Notes: generated from the sequence alone by a model not told the origin. Positions 44,846 through 56,867 are shown, counted from the first letter of the stretch. The stretch: DNA of 64,000 nucleotides from Zea mays (GCF_902167145.1 NC_050105.1:117073898-117137897); one strand, 5' to 3'. Made by a program: numbers and translations.

Positions 44846-45635
44846 TTTATAGCATACATGTGTTTATGCCTTTGATCATGTTCCTTATGCATTTTGTTGC
44901 TTACTTGTGGTGCTCAAGTTGTACAAACACTCCCTGGACCTCACAAGTCCTCTTGCAAGTGATGCACATATTTAGGGGGAGATGTGCTACAACTTGACCC
45001 TTTGAGACTAACCGTGTGCTTAAGTTTGCTTGTTTTAGTCTCAAAGGAGGTTTGAAAGTGAAAAGGTGGACTTGGACCATGAAAGACTTCCACTGCACTC
45101 CGATGAGAGGGTAACTTATTCCAAGTTCATCTCATGTACTCTTATTGCCTTTGTATTCTTATTTGAAGATTTTGGTGAGGCAATGGGTTTCAAGGGACAA
45201 GATTGATCCTGTTTTGGTGCTTGATGCCAAAGGGGGAGAAAATAAAGGCCAAAGCAATAGATGGATCAGCTACCACTTGAGAAATTTTGAAAATAGTAGA
45301 TTAGAGCTTTTGGTTTGTCAAAACTCTTTTATTGTCTCTTTTGTCAAAAGTTGGCCTCTTGTGGGGAGAAGTGTTGATTATGGGAAAAAGGGGGAGTTTT
45401 TTAAATCCTTGATCAATTTTCTTTGGAATACCTCTCTTTATGTCTCTACAAGTGAATTTGACTTAGAGATAGGAATTTGAGTTTGATTTGCAAAAACAAA
45501 CCAAGTGGTGGCAAAGAGTGATCCATATATGCCAAATATGAATCAAAACAATTTTGAGTTCCCATTTGCATTGTTATTGCACTTGTTCTAGTTGCTTTAT
45601 GTTGTGTTGGCATAAATCACCAAAAAGGGGGAGAT
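44846..45635 (+). other. Element C 3' untranslated region with multiple polypurine tracts
   Basis: No envelope-like frame is visible. Tracts lie at about 44974 (TTAGGGGGAGA), 45229 (AAAGGGGGAGAA), 45386 (AAAAAGGGGGAG) and 45622-45635, the last abutting the LTR. Confidence 0.85.
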
Positions 45636-47049
45636 TGAAAGGGAAATGTGCCCTTGGGCCATTTCTAAGTATTTTGGTGATTGAGTGCCAACGCAAGTAC
45701 TTTTGATCTATGCAATGTGGTGGACAAAGTGCAAATCAAGTCAAAAGGTATGTTTCTAGACTTAGTACATTGTTTTATGGACTAATGTATTGTGTCTAAG
45801 TGCTGGAAACAGGAAAGATTGAATTGGAAATAAGATGGCTCTGTTCAGCCAAAGTCAGCTCGGTCTGGGTGCACCGGACTGTCCGGTGGTGCACCGGACA
45901 GTCCGGTGGTGCACCGGACAGTGTCCGGCGGTGCACCGGACAGTGTCCGGCGGTGCACCGGACAGTGTCCGGTGTGCCAGGCTGACTCTGGTGAACTAGC
46001 TACTCTCGGGACTTTGACGGCGGTGTACAGCTATAAATCACCGGACTGTCCGGTGGTGCACCGGACTGTCTGGTGAGCCGTTCACAGGCGAACTCGTCGC
46101 TCTCGGGAGTTGATTAACGGTGTACGGCTAAAATTCACTGGTCTGTCCGTTGGTGCACCGTACTGTCCGGTGAGTCAACGGTCAGCCGGGGCAACGATCG
46201 GCCGAGGATTCCGCGCGTGACGCGTGGCTGAGCCAACGGTCACATTGGAGCACCGGACTGTCCGGTGTGCACCGGATAGTGTCCGGTGCGCCAACGGCTC
46301 TTAATCTGCAACGGTCGGCTTCGCCAAATAAGAAAGGACATCCGCACCGGACAGTGTCCGGTGGTGCACCGGACTGTCCGGTGCGCCAGGCAACAGAAGG
46401 CAAGATCAGCCTTCCTGGAATGCTCTCAACGGCTCCTAGCTGCCTTGGGGCTATAAAAGGGACCCCTAGGCGCATGGAGGATGACACCAAGTATACTCAA
46501 AGCATTCCTAAGCACTAAGATTTCGATTCCACGCATTTGTTTCTTCGTGATAGCATCTAGAGCTCTTGTTGAGTTGTGAACTCGTCGGGTTGTGTTGCGA
46601 GCTCTTGTTGCGATTTTGTGTGCGTGTTGACATTCTGATTTTGTGCCTTGTGTGCGTTGCTCATCCCTCCCTTACTCCGTGCTTCTTTGTGAACTTCAAG
46701 TGTAAGGGCGAGAGGCTCCAAGTTGTGGAGATTCCTCGCGAATGGGATTAAGAAAAGCAAAGCAAAACACCATGGTATTCAAGTGGGTCTTTGGACCGCT
46801 TGAGAGGGGTTGATTGCAACCCTCGTCCGTTGGGACGCCACAACGTGGAGTAGGCAAGCGTTGGTCTTGGCCGAACCACGGGATAACCACCGTGCCATCT
46901 CTGTGATTGATATCCTTGTGGTTATTGTGTTTTGTTGAGACTCCTCTCTAGCCACTTGGCATTATTGTACTAACGCTTAACCAAGTTTTTGTGGCTTAAG
47001 TTTCAAGTTTCACAGGATCACCTATTCACCCCCCCTCTAGGTGCTCTCA
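45636..47049 (+). repeat. Element C 3' LTR (1414 bp)
   Basis: Matches 34658-36028 with about 30 substitutions. It has five tandem CACCGG units (45872, 45892, 45912, 45933, 45954) where the 5' LTR has three, which accounts for nearly all of the 43-bp length difference. TATA box at 46451-46460. The duplication GGATG follows. Confidence 0.95.
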
Positions 47050-47082
47050 GGATGCCAAGCCCATCAAGACACCCATGGGAAC
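47050..47082 (+). pseudogene. Element B' RT fragment between C and D
   Basis: GGATGCCAAGCCCATCAAGA onward matches element B RT at 11936. It starts with the duplication of C and ends with GGAAC (47078-47082), the target site of D. Confidence 0.9.
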
Positions 47083-49068
47083 TGAAAGCTCTCTTGTGAG
47101 TTTTGGTGTTTGGATGACAACTCAATTAAAGGACTAACAAGTGTACTAAGTGTTGAACAGGTGCTTAAGGTAAAGCCTACAGGGTTGAACACAAGTGAAC
47201 ACATGTGATGGTCCAAGAACTGGATTATGGATACATGATGGACATCACAAGTAAGATGGACATTGCATAAAGTGAGACTCGGGTGCGTAGCTCGGAGACA
47301 ACTGATCAAGCCAAGGACGGAGGCAAGAAGAGCTTCGAGGTACCAAGTGCACGGGAGAAGGTCAAGGAGGCTGAGGAACCCAAAGCCAAGGGTGAAGAAG
47401 AAGGCTTGCAAAGTCAAGGGTGATCGAGTTGAGAACAGCTACGGCACATCAAGGATCACTACATAAGGACGTGACTTACAACCAATGAGGAAATATCTAT
47501 AGGTATGTGGTGTAAGTCATAAGGCTCAAGATCAAGCTCTAAGAAGGAGATCAAGGTCACTAGAAGGAGAACAAGTGTCAAAACCAGAACTGGAAGCAGC
47601 CCAAAAGAGCTAAGTTCACCTTGATCTTTTGTTGGGTTGTTCCTATGTTTGTAGATGTTCTATGTGACCTTTGCAGGATGTTGGAGCTAAGAAATGTCAA
47701 TCTAGATCAAGTCAAGTTGACTTGATGATTTATGAGTCCAACATCAAAGCTCAAGCATGACAAATGCTATAGATGTAATAATTAAGAGAAGGTATGTTTC
47801 TAGACTTAGTACATTGGTTTTTGTGTACTAATATACTTGTCTAAGTGTTAGAAACAGAAGGAAGAAGAAAAGGAAAGAGGTGCAAATGGCTTGGCTGTGT
47901 ACAACCAAGACTCAGCTCAGTCTGGCACACCAGACTGTCCGGTGGTGCACCGGACAGTGTCCGGTGCGCCAGGTTGAACCCCGGTGAACAGGCCGCTCTC
48001 GGGAGGAGTCTGACGACGTACAACTATAATTCACCGGACTGTCCGGTAGTGCACCGGACTGTCCGGTGAGACAACGGTCGACTTGGGCAACGGTCGGCCG
48101 CGCGATCTGCGCGTGACGCGTGGCCGAGCCAACGGTCAAATAGGGGCACCGGATTGTCCGGTGTGCACCGGACTGTCCGGTGTGCACCGGACTGTCCGGT
48201 GTGCACCGGACAGTGTCCGGTGCGCCAACGGCTCCAGGACTGCAACGGTCGACTGCTCCATTTATGGAAGGAAATCAGGCACCGGACAGTGTTCGGTGGT
48301 GCACCGGACTGTCCGGTGCGCCACTCGACAGAAGGCAAGATTTGCCTTCCTGGATTGCTTCTAACGGCTCTTAGGCCCCTTGTGCCTATAAAAGGGACCC
48401 TAGGCGCCTCAAGCAATGTACAAGTGCAGCCAACAAGTGTAGACATCACTCGGATCAATTCTCACTCTCCCTCTTGTGTGTATCTCTCTAGTTTGTGTAG
48501 AAGGCACAACTATAAGCCTTTAGAGAGTGGAGAAGAGCTGCTAAAAGCTAGAGCAAGGTCTTGAGCGTATCGTTACTCTGCTGGGGTGCTGCCAAGAAGT
48601 TTGTAAGCAGCCGCGGTTCTGTTGTAACCCCACTCAATAGTGAAAGGCTCTATCTGTCATACTGACAGATCTAAGCAAACGGAGGAAGGAGTTGAAATAG
48701 ACTCCAAGCCCAGGTGTGGCTAACTCCAACGAGGACTAGGCAAGCATTTCAGGCTTGGCCGAACCTCGGGATAAATCCTTGCGTCTATGTGCTCTGTTCT
48801 GTTTTGTATCCTGACTCTCTGTCCTACTCGCCTTTATATCTGCACTTCAATACTTATCTGTGGTATAAGCTTGATTTGAAGTGCAGGACATTTTGAGACA
48901 GGATCTTCTATTCCGCTGCAACCTACTCGAAGAGTCTTCTCACTCCACTGCGTACTAAGTCTTCGAGTAGAGTAAGAATTTAAGTTTTAAAGTAATAAGT
49001 TTTATTCGCCTATTCACCCCCCTCTAGGCGACATCCAGATCCTGTTCCCGGGCCAAAGGGAACTTTCA
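47083..49068 (+). repeat. Element D 5' LTR (1986 bp)
   Basis: Contains palindrome arrays around 47935-47965, 48032-48070, 48147-48222 and 48278-48320, and a TATA box at 48387-48393. At 48147, 48166, 48185 and 48204 the palindrome is reiterated with an exact 19-bp period. The 3' LTR has one unit there, giving a 57-bp difference. Confidence 0.95.
48387..48393 (+). promoter_or_regulatory. Element D LTR TATA box
   Basis: TATAAAA followed by GGGACC, downstream of the palindromes. The 3' LTR copy is at 54654-54660. Confidence 0.72.
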
Positions 49069-49070
49069 AT

Positions 49071-49082
49071 TGGTATCGGAGC
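49071..49082 (+). other. Element D primer binding site
   Basis: TGGTATCGGAGC two bases after the 5' LTR, a one-mismatch initiator tRNA-Met site. Confidence 0.85.
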
Positions 49083-49116
49083 TAGGCCTCTCCAGTGTGG
49101 GCTTAGCCGTCCGGAG

Positions 49117-50982
49117 ATGACGATGTCGTCACAAGAGGTAACTGTAGAACTTCTTTTAGGCGATGGCTCTAATTACAAGTCTTGGTCTGTCTCTATTTAT
49201 AGTGCTTTCATGAATGTTGATCCTAATTTGAGACAGGTCTTTAGTAGTAGTATTTTTCCCTCCAATATTAGTAAAAATCCTTCCAATGAAGAACTAAGAT
49301 GTCTAACTCTAAATCACCATGCATGCAACATCTTAGTTGATTCTCTATCTAGAGGTGCCTATTTTGCCATCATGAGTAGTGATAGTGATCTATTTGTTGA
49401 TGCTCATGATTTATGGAATAGGATTAAAGAAAAAAATTTTGTAGCAAACTGTGATGCTCCTACTCCCTATATTACTTGTGATACTAACCATCCAAAGGGA
49501 GAAGAACAAGAACGATGGCACCCAAACGATGAATCCACCTCGTCGACAGGTTTGTTCTCCACTAGTGATAAATGTTTTATTGCTAACAATGACGGTGGAG
49601 ACGAAAGCCATGATGAGGAGGAATATGAGGATGATAGCGAGGATGAATCTTCGTCATCACAAGGTACATTTTCCTATATTGCTTCCACTGACATTAATGA
49701 CAGGGAAAATGAAACCAATGATGTGGAAGAAGAGGAGATTCGCCATTTCTACAACCATCTCAACAAAGCGGACAAAGCTCTCTTGGTTAAGTTGTTGAGA
49801 AGGAACAAGGAACAAGGCGATACGCTTCTCAGGCTAGAGGAGACTCTCATCAAAACAAACAACAGCCTGGAGAAGATGACCAAAGAACATGAGGAGCTAA
49901 GGTGCTCTCATGATGTCTTGGTCCAACGGTATGATTCAATGTTAATTGAGCAAAGTAATAATGATGACGCTCTATCTAATTTTGCTCAACTTAAAACTAA
50001 AAACTCTATGCTTAGAAGTCAAGTAGAAACAATGAATTTAGAAAAGCTTGCTCTTAGTGAAAAGTATGATACATTGTCATACTCTCATAGTAAACTAGTT
50101 GATGATCATATCATGCTCGATATTGCTCATGAGGTAGTAATTACTAGTTTAAACTCATATGAACCTCATTCTTGCACTAGTAATCAATTGGTCAAAATAT
50201 TATCATGTGCTGACCTCCACCGCCCCAAGAAAGGCCAATCTTTGTTTGAGAAACAAGTTGTATGATCAAAAAGGAAACTGCTTGGGAAAAAGAAACAAAG
50301 ACAATTAAGGAGAAGATGCCTTGCTCGACTTCCGCAAGATATCTACGAACACGTGGTGAAGAAGCTTGAGGAAGGAGAAACCGCAGCAAGGGTCAAACTC
50401 CATAAGAAGGATGTTCCCAAAGCAATAAATAAAGAAATCAACATGAACAAGGAAAAAGGTAAAAATTCAATTAGTCATGTTGTTTGCACTGATCATCTCT
50501 CCATGTCATTCAAGTACAAAAAGGGAAAAGGAAAAAAGAGGTGCTTCAAGTGCAAGAAGTTAGGCCACCTCATCGCGTCTTGTCCGTACAAAGACAAGAA
50601 TGAAGGGACAAGGAGTTGTTTTGGATGCAACAATAAGGACCACACAATCACTTCATGTCCGGTCATGAAGAATCAAGGATGTGCATCCTCCAAGGTGACC
50701 CTCACCAAGGAAAATGACAAACAGCAAGTGTCATGTCAGGTTGAGCGACGCTTCTGCTACAAGTGTGGTGAGCAGGGTCATCTATCCAAGGTATGTAATA
50801 AAGGTAAGGTTCCTAAGCAAGTAAATTTGTCTCAATCGCTTAGGAGACCCAAATCATACACTTGTGCTAGATCTATAACAAGATCACCTAGAACTAGCAC
50901 AAAGGCTATTTGGGTACCAAAGGCACTTTTAGTTGAACGTCATGGACCCATCCCTAGGTGGGTACCAAACTGTGCTAACTAG
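49117..50982 (+). pseudogene. gag: Element D gag, one nonsense codon, three CCHC knuckles
   Basis: One frame of 622 codons beginning MTMSSQEVTVELLLGDGSNY, broken by a single TGA at 50263-50265, possibly from CGA by C to T change. The N-terminal copia gag core (about residues 1-115, GDGSNYKSWSVSIYSAF, HDLWNRIKEKN) is followed by an acidic Glu/Asp/Ser region and a coiled coil (about 220-350). After the stop come three CX2CX4HX4C knuckles (starting 50542, 50617 and 50755). A, B and C have only one. The C-terminus keeps the paired motif IWVPK ... RWVPN. If the TGA is not suppressed, the product lacks all three nucleic-acid-binding knuckles. Confidence 0.88.
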
Positions 50983-53406
50983 ACCATGCAGGTGCCTTGA
51001 GATGGACTGGAGACCATGGGAGAGCTTAAGACGGTTATATCAAACTCTATGCTTAAGCTGTTAATTGTTTTGGTGTTTATTCATTGACCCAAGGTTGAAT
51101 TACTGTGAGATAATAATTCCATGTTCATCTCAAGTGAAATAAGTTGTAGAGGTCCTTAATCATTATTGGTGAATCAAGTAAAGGACTTTGATGAGAATCT
51201 ACAACTTGCTCTCCAAAGGACGGTACCCGTGTATTTTAAGTACATAATTGCAATTTAGTATTGCTCTTAAGTTGGCTTGTTGTGCTACCTGTCCTTGGAG
51301 TAGTTATGCTTTATGATTGCCTGTGTTAAATGGATCATAATGATGTTTGCTTAATCATGGCTGGTGCTCTATAGGGTCTATCTTTTGAATCATTCATGGG
51401 TAGCTCTTTCATTTGTTATATCCACAACGATTAACTCTCTTGGTGTATATGGATAAACATGTAACTTTTTGTAAGTCATGCTATGTGCAAATATGACATT
51501 TTGTTTAGTGCATGTTCACATGATTACCCTAGTTTGGTATTGTGTGAATTTCAAATCCATGTCGTGCCCTTTTGAGCTATGAGGTGCGTGAGCAAAAGGA
51601 GCCCTGAATTGGTGATAACAAGTGCTCTCATAAAGGCAAAGGTATGGAAAATGGAGCTATGCAATTTCATTAAATATTCTTGAAATTCCATTCATTGTGA
51701 TCATAGCTATGTTCTTGTCTTTCAATTGGTAATATCTTGGCTTAGGTAATTTATGCCTTTAAAATGTTGTTTCTTTTGTGCACCTAAGAAACCTTCTTAA
51801 TTATGGCATGCTTAGACATTACGCTTTATATACATGATTGTGTTGATCTTCAATTTGTATATGCAATGATAGTTAAGTATGAAGCATGTCCAAGTTGCGT
51901 AAATGTTAGACTTCCTGTGAGTATTCAATTGGCTTAGGTGCTCCTGAGGCATGCATTGTTGTATTTAGTCAACCTTTCATTTAGCCTTCAATTTGTATTA
52001 AGTGGCTCTCAATTTGGTATTTAATTGATATCTCTTTGGGATGAAAGTGATGGAGTATGCCTTGACCAAGGTATGTTGTGATCCCCTCTAGTTCTGAGGA
52101 AGCTAGAATGTGCAAAGTGCAAGTCATTCAAATACTTGATGCACAACTTGAGGGGGAGCACACATAACTTGTGTCTTTTGAGACTAACTGTTTCTTGAGC
52201 AATCTTGTACAGTCTCAAGGTGGAAAAGAGAAGATGAGCATGAAATGGAGCAATCAGGATTTGGGTACCTCTGTAAGTCAAGTAATTGGTATCTTAAGTC
52301 ATGAGTAATTGTATATCTTTAGATTGCTCATGCTCTATAATATCTGGTGATAATAGATGCTTATTCTTAAATATCATGGAGCTATGATAATAAATGAACT
52401 TGCAATTGGTATCTTTCAATTGGTAGCTGTGATAGTTTGCTTCATTTGACATCTTTTGATAATCATTAGAATAGAAGTTTCTTCTTGTGCCCAATACTAT
52501 AAATTGTTCTAAGTTTGGTGTCTTAGCAACAAGAAAAGGTAAGGATAAAGAATCAGGCACAAGTGTGGAGAGGCTCTTGAGAGATTAAATACTTTCAAGA
52601 TGGGAAGTACACTACAACATGGTAAAGGTTAAAAAGGAAGTATTAATCTTTTTTGCGTATATGTATCTTACTTAAATGCTGGTGGTGCATATGTTCAATA
52701 AGTAAGGGGGAGTGTTGATAGTGTGTTTTTTCCTCCTAAACACCCTGCTGTCCCTTGACATCATCCTATGTTTTTGCTTGAGTATGGTTTTTGGTGTTTG
52801 ATGTCAAAGGGGGAGAAGTTGTGCATTAAAGCTTATCTCAACCTGAGAGGAAAGCTTATCCTAAGGGGTGATGTGTTAGTTTGAGCTTTGCCAAGTGTGA
52901 TATTCATATGTTTCTTGCAGTATTACATGTGTTGCATCATATGGACTAGTGTTTCCGCTGCGATGAATGCGATGAATTATTTGGCTTCTATAGTATAATA
53001 GATAGTCATGTGGATAATGGTGCATGTGGTTAATGGTGCTTTAAGATTGTTTTAAATTAGTATCTTAGTTTAAATTGGTATCTTAATGGTGAATAGTGGT
53101 AGGTTGATATTCCTGTGATATATCCACTAATTTGAATGGTGTTTAACTCTGATTATGTGCATTTGTGTGTTATAGCATCATGGTTTGATTCTTGACACAA
53201 TGCATCCTAAAAAGTGCTAAGGTGTAGAAATGTTTTGAATTGCCTAAGTATATGCAATTTGGCGTCTGAGGCCAAAATTATGTTCTTGAAGTAAGCACAT
53301 ATTTAGGGGGAGCATTCTATAAACTTAGAATTCAAAATTTGTGCTTAAAATCTTATTCTTATGTAAGCTTTAATTGTGTTGCCATCAATCACCAAAAGGG
53401 GGAGAT
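50983..53406 (+). other. Element D noncoding internal region in place of pol
   Basis: About 2.4 kb of AT-rich sequence with no protease, integrase, RT or RNase H motif in any frame. AGGGGGAG-like tracts lie at about 52151, 52704, 52805, 53304 and 53394-53405, the last abutting the 3' LTR. Many short runs repeat the words TTGGTATCTT and CAATTTGTAT. The gag end is followed by CATGCAG|GTGCC, resembling the junction where pol begins in A and C. Confidence 0.8.
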
Positions 53407-55336
53407 TGAAAGCTCTCTTGTGAGTTTTGGTGTTTGGATGACAACTCAATTAAAGGACTAACAAGTGTACTAAGTGTTGAACAGGTGCTTAAGGTAAAGC
53501 CTACAGGGTTCAACACAAGTGAACACATGCGATGGTCCAAGAACTGGATTATGGATACATGATGGACATCACAAGTAAGATGGACATTGCATAAAGTGAG
53601 ACTCGGGTGCGTAGCTCGGAGACAACTGATCAAGCCAAGGACGGAGGCAAGAAGAGCTTCGAGGTACCAAGTGCACGGGAGAAGGTCAAGGAGGCTGAGG
53701 AACCCAAAGCCAAGGGTGAAGAAGAAGGCTTGCAAAGTAAAGGGTGATCGAGTTGAGAACAGCTACGACACATCAAGGATCACTACATAAGGACGTGACT
53801 TACAACCAATGAGGAAATATCTATAGGTATGTGGTGTAAGTCATAAGGCTCAAGATCAAGCTCTAAGAAGGAGATCAAGGTCACTAGAAGGAGAACAAGT
53901 GTCAAAACCAGAACTGGAAGCAGCCCAAAAGAGCTAAGTTCACCTTGATCTTTTGTTGGGTTGTTCCTATGTTTGTAGATGTTCTATGTGACCTTTGCAG
54001 GATGTTGGAGCTAAGAAATGTCAATCTAGATCAAGTCAAGTTGACTTGATGATTTATGAGTCCAACATCAAAGCTCAAGCATGACAAATGCTATAGATGT
54101 AATAATTAAGAGAAGGTATGTTTCTAGACTTAGTACATTGGTTTTTGTGTACTAATATACTTGTCTAAGTGTTAGAAACAGAAGGAAGAAGAAAAGGAAA
54201 GAGGTGCAAATGGCCTGGCTGTGTACAACCAAGACTCAGCTCAGTCTGGCACACCAGACTGTCCGGTGATGCACCGGACAATGTCCGGTGCGCCAGGTTG
54301 AACCCCGGTGAAAAGGCCGCTCTCGAGAGGAGTCTGGCGACGTACGGCTATAATTCACCGGACTATCCGGTGGTGCACCGGACTGTCCGGTGAGCCAACG
54401 GTCGACTTGGGCAACGGTCGGCCGCGCGATCTGCGCGTGACGCGTGGCCGAGCCAACGGTCAAATAGGGGCACCGGACAGTGTCCGGTGCGCCAACGGCT
54501 CCAGGACTGCAACGGTCGACTGCTCCATTTATGGAAGGAAATCAGGCACCGGACAGTGTCCGGTGGTGCACCGGACTGTCCGGTGCGCCACTCGACAGAA
54601 GGCAAGATTTGCCTTCCTGGATTGCTTCTAACGGCTCTTAGGCCCCTTGTGCCTATAAAAGGGACCCCTAGGCGCCTCAAGCAATGTACAAGTGCAGCCA
54701 ACAAGTGTAGACATCACTCGGATCAATTCTCACTCTCCCTCTTGTGTGTATCTCTCTAGTTTGTGTAGAAGGCACAGCTATAAGCCTTTAGAGAGTGGAG
54801 AAGAGCTGCTAAAAGCTAGAGCAAGGTCTTGAGCGTATCGTTACTCTGCTGGGGTGCTGCCAAGAAGTTTGTAAGCAGCCGCGGTTCTGTTGTAACCCCA
54901 CTCAATAGTGAAAGGCTCTATCTGTCATACTGACAGATTTGAGCAAACGGAGGAAGGAGTTGAAATAGACTCCAAGCCCAGGTGTGGCTAACTCCAACGA
55001 GGACTAGGCAAGCATTTCAGGCTTGGCCGAACCTCGGAATAAATCCTTGCGTCTGTGTGCTCTGTTCTGTTTTGTATCCTGACTCTCTGTCCTACTCGCC
55101 TTTATATCTGCACTTCAATACTTATCTGTGGTATAAGCTTGATTTGAAGTGCAGGACATTTTGAGACAGGATCTTCTATTCCGCTGCAACCTACTCGAAG
55201 AGTCTTCTCACTCCACTGCGTACTAAGTCTTCGAGTAGAGTAAGAATTTAAGTTTTAAAGTAATAAGTTTTATTCGCCTATTCACCCCCCTCTAGGCGAC
55301 ATCCAGATCCTGTTCCCGGGCCAAAGGGAACTTTCA
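53407..55336 (+). repeat. Element D 3' LTR (1930 bp)
   Basis: Matches 47083-49068 with about 22 substitutions, a 57-bp loss (three 19-bp palindrome units relative to the 5' LTR) and a 1-bp gain in a C run. TATA box at 54654-54660. Followed by GGAAC. Confidence 0.95.
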
Positions 55337-56063
55337 GGAACCAATGGGCATCTCGACCTCGACACAGAAGGTAAATCCGTCGATCAAAAGGTATACCGGT
55401 CAATGATAGGTTCATTACTCTATTTATGTGCATCTCGACCGGACATTATGCTTTTCATATGCATGTGTGCAATATTCCAAGCTGACCCTAAGGAAGCTCA
55501 CCTTTACGGCCGTAAAACGAATCTTGAGATAATTGGCTTATACTCCTAAGTTTGGGCTTTGGTACCCTCGGGGATCCACATTTGATTTAATTGGTTATTT
55601 CGATGTCGATTGGGCAGGGTGCAAAATCAATAGAAAGAGCACATCGGGGACTTGCCAGTTCTTGGGAAGGTCCTTGGTGTCTTGGGCTTCAAAGAAGCAA
55701 AATTCTGTGGCTCTTTCAACCGCTGAAGCCGAGTACATTACCGCAGGCCATTGTTGCGCGCAACTACTTTGGATGAGGCAAACCCTTAGGGACTATGGTA
55801 ACAAATTAACCAAAGTTCCTCTTCTATGTGATAATGAGAGTGCAATTCGCATGGCGGATAATCCCGTTGAACATAGCCGCACTAAACACATAGCCATTCG
55901 GTATCATTTTCTTAGGGATCACCAACAAAAGGGGGATATCGAGATTGCATACATTAATACTAAAGATCAATTAGCCGATATCTTTACCAAGCCACTAGAT
56001 GAACAAACTTTTACCAAACTTAGGCATGAGCTAAATATTCTTGATTTTAGAAATTTCTTTTGA
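55337..56063 (+). pseudogene. pol: Element B' pol, 3' part (end of RT connection and RNase H)
   Basis: Continues B' pol after the second GGAAC. A one-base insertion near 55503-55508 (CACCTTTACGGCC against CACCTTACTGCC in B) shifts the frame. From about 55533 the RNase H frame is open to 56063, with [29 protein letters not shown] and [10 protein letters not shown]. It ends DFRNFF. The Asp in GYSDADWAG of B reads FDVDWAG here, so a catalytic-region residue has also drifted. Confidence 0.88.
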
Positions 56064-56867
56064 TGTCTTGTACACATAGCTCATAAATATACCTTTGATC
56101 ATGTCTCTTTTATATATGCTATGACTAATGTGTTTTCAAGTGAATTTCAAACCAAGTCATAGGTGTATTGAAAGGAAATTGGAGTCTTCGACGAAGACAA
56201 AGGCTTCCACTCCACTCCATCACTCTTCCTTCGCCGTCACTCTGAGCATCTCTCCGTCTTTTGGTATAATCTTCACTCATATTATTTGCCAAAGGGGGAG
56301 AAAGTACTTCATGAAAGGGCTTATATTTCACTCAAACATCCTTTTTTGGCGATTCATGCCAAAGAGGGAGAGTATTAAGCCCAAAGCAAAAGGACCGCAC
56401 CTACCAAATTTTAAAACTTATGATTTTCAAATTGATATCTCATTGTGTTCTAAAGGGGGAGAAAGTAGCAACTTCAAAAATTGGTATCTTAAAACCCTCT
56501 TGAACACTAAGAGGAGAATTTTATTGAAGGGGAGTTTTGTTTAGTCAAAGGAAAAAGCATTTGAAACAAGGGGAGAAAATTTCAAATCTTTAAAATGCTT
56601 CTCAAAATTTTACTCATTTACCATTGACTATTTGCAAAAGAACTTTGAAAAAGAATTTACAAAAGTATTTGCAAAAACAAAATATGTGGTGCAAGCGTGG
56701 TCTAAAATGTTGAGAATATAAAGGAACAATCCATGCATATCTTATGAGAATTTATATTGGCTCAATTCTAAGTAACCTTTGTACTTACATTTTGCAAACT
56801 AGTTCAATTATGCACTTCTATACTTGCTTTTGTTTGTGTTGGCATCAATCACCAAAAAGGAGGAGAT
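56064..56867 (+). other. Element B' 3' untranslated region with decayed polypurine tracts
   Basis: Homologous to 12694-13511 of B. AAAGGGGGAG persists at about 56291 and 56453. Others are mutated, and the tract next to the LTR reads AAAAAGGAGGAGAT. No gene is seen. Confidence 0.82.

Larger units (their letters stand above)
34658..47049 (+). mobile_element. Element C: Sirevirus (Opie-like), complete, with solo LTR E inside gag
   Basis: 12,392 bp including the 3173-bp insertion E and its duplication. LTRs of 1371 bp (34658-36028) and 1414 bp (45636-47049) are flanked by a perfect duplication GGATG (34653-34657 and 47050-47054). It has a primer site, gag, pol and multiple polypurine tracts. I count about 30 substitutions between the LTRs, roughly 2%, so it is older than G or D. 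Pol is intact. Gag is broken only by E. Confidence 0.96.
47083..55336 (+). mobile_element. Element D: non-autonomous, gag-only Sirevirus-type LTR retrotransposon
   Basis: 8254 bp. LTRs of 1986 and 1930 bp start TGAAAGCTCTCTTG and end GGGAACTTTCA. The perfect duplication is GGAAC (47078-47082 and 55337-55341). It has a primer site, a gag with an internal TGA, then about 2.4 kb with no pol and several AGGGGGAG tracts. I count about 22 LTR substitutions, roughly 1%. Its palindromes, primer site and tracts are Sirevirus-like, but its gag is diverged from A, B and C. It must rely on enzymes from another element. Confidence 0.94.

Noticed and set aside
45872..45976. Regularly spaced CACCGG palindromes resembling a CRISPR array
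   Set aside because: They are LTR promoter-region repeats in plant retrotransposons with 2-4-bp spacing and no unique spacers. The same motif fills every Sirevirus LTR here.
50983..53406. Possible remnant of pol in element D
   Set aside because: No DSG, HHCC, DDE, YVDD or RNase H motif in any frame, and the sequence does not align by eye with A, B or C pol.
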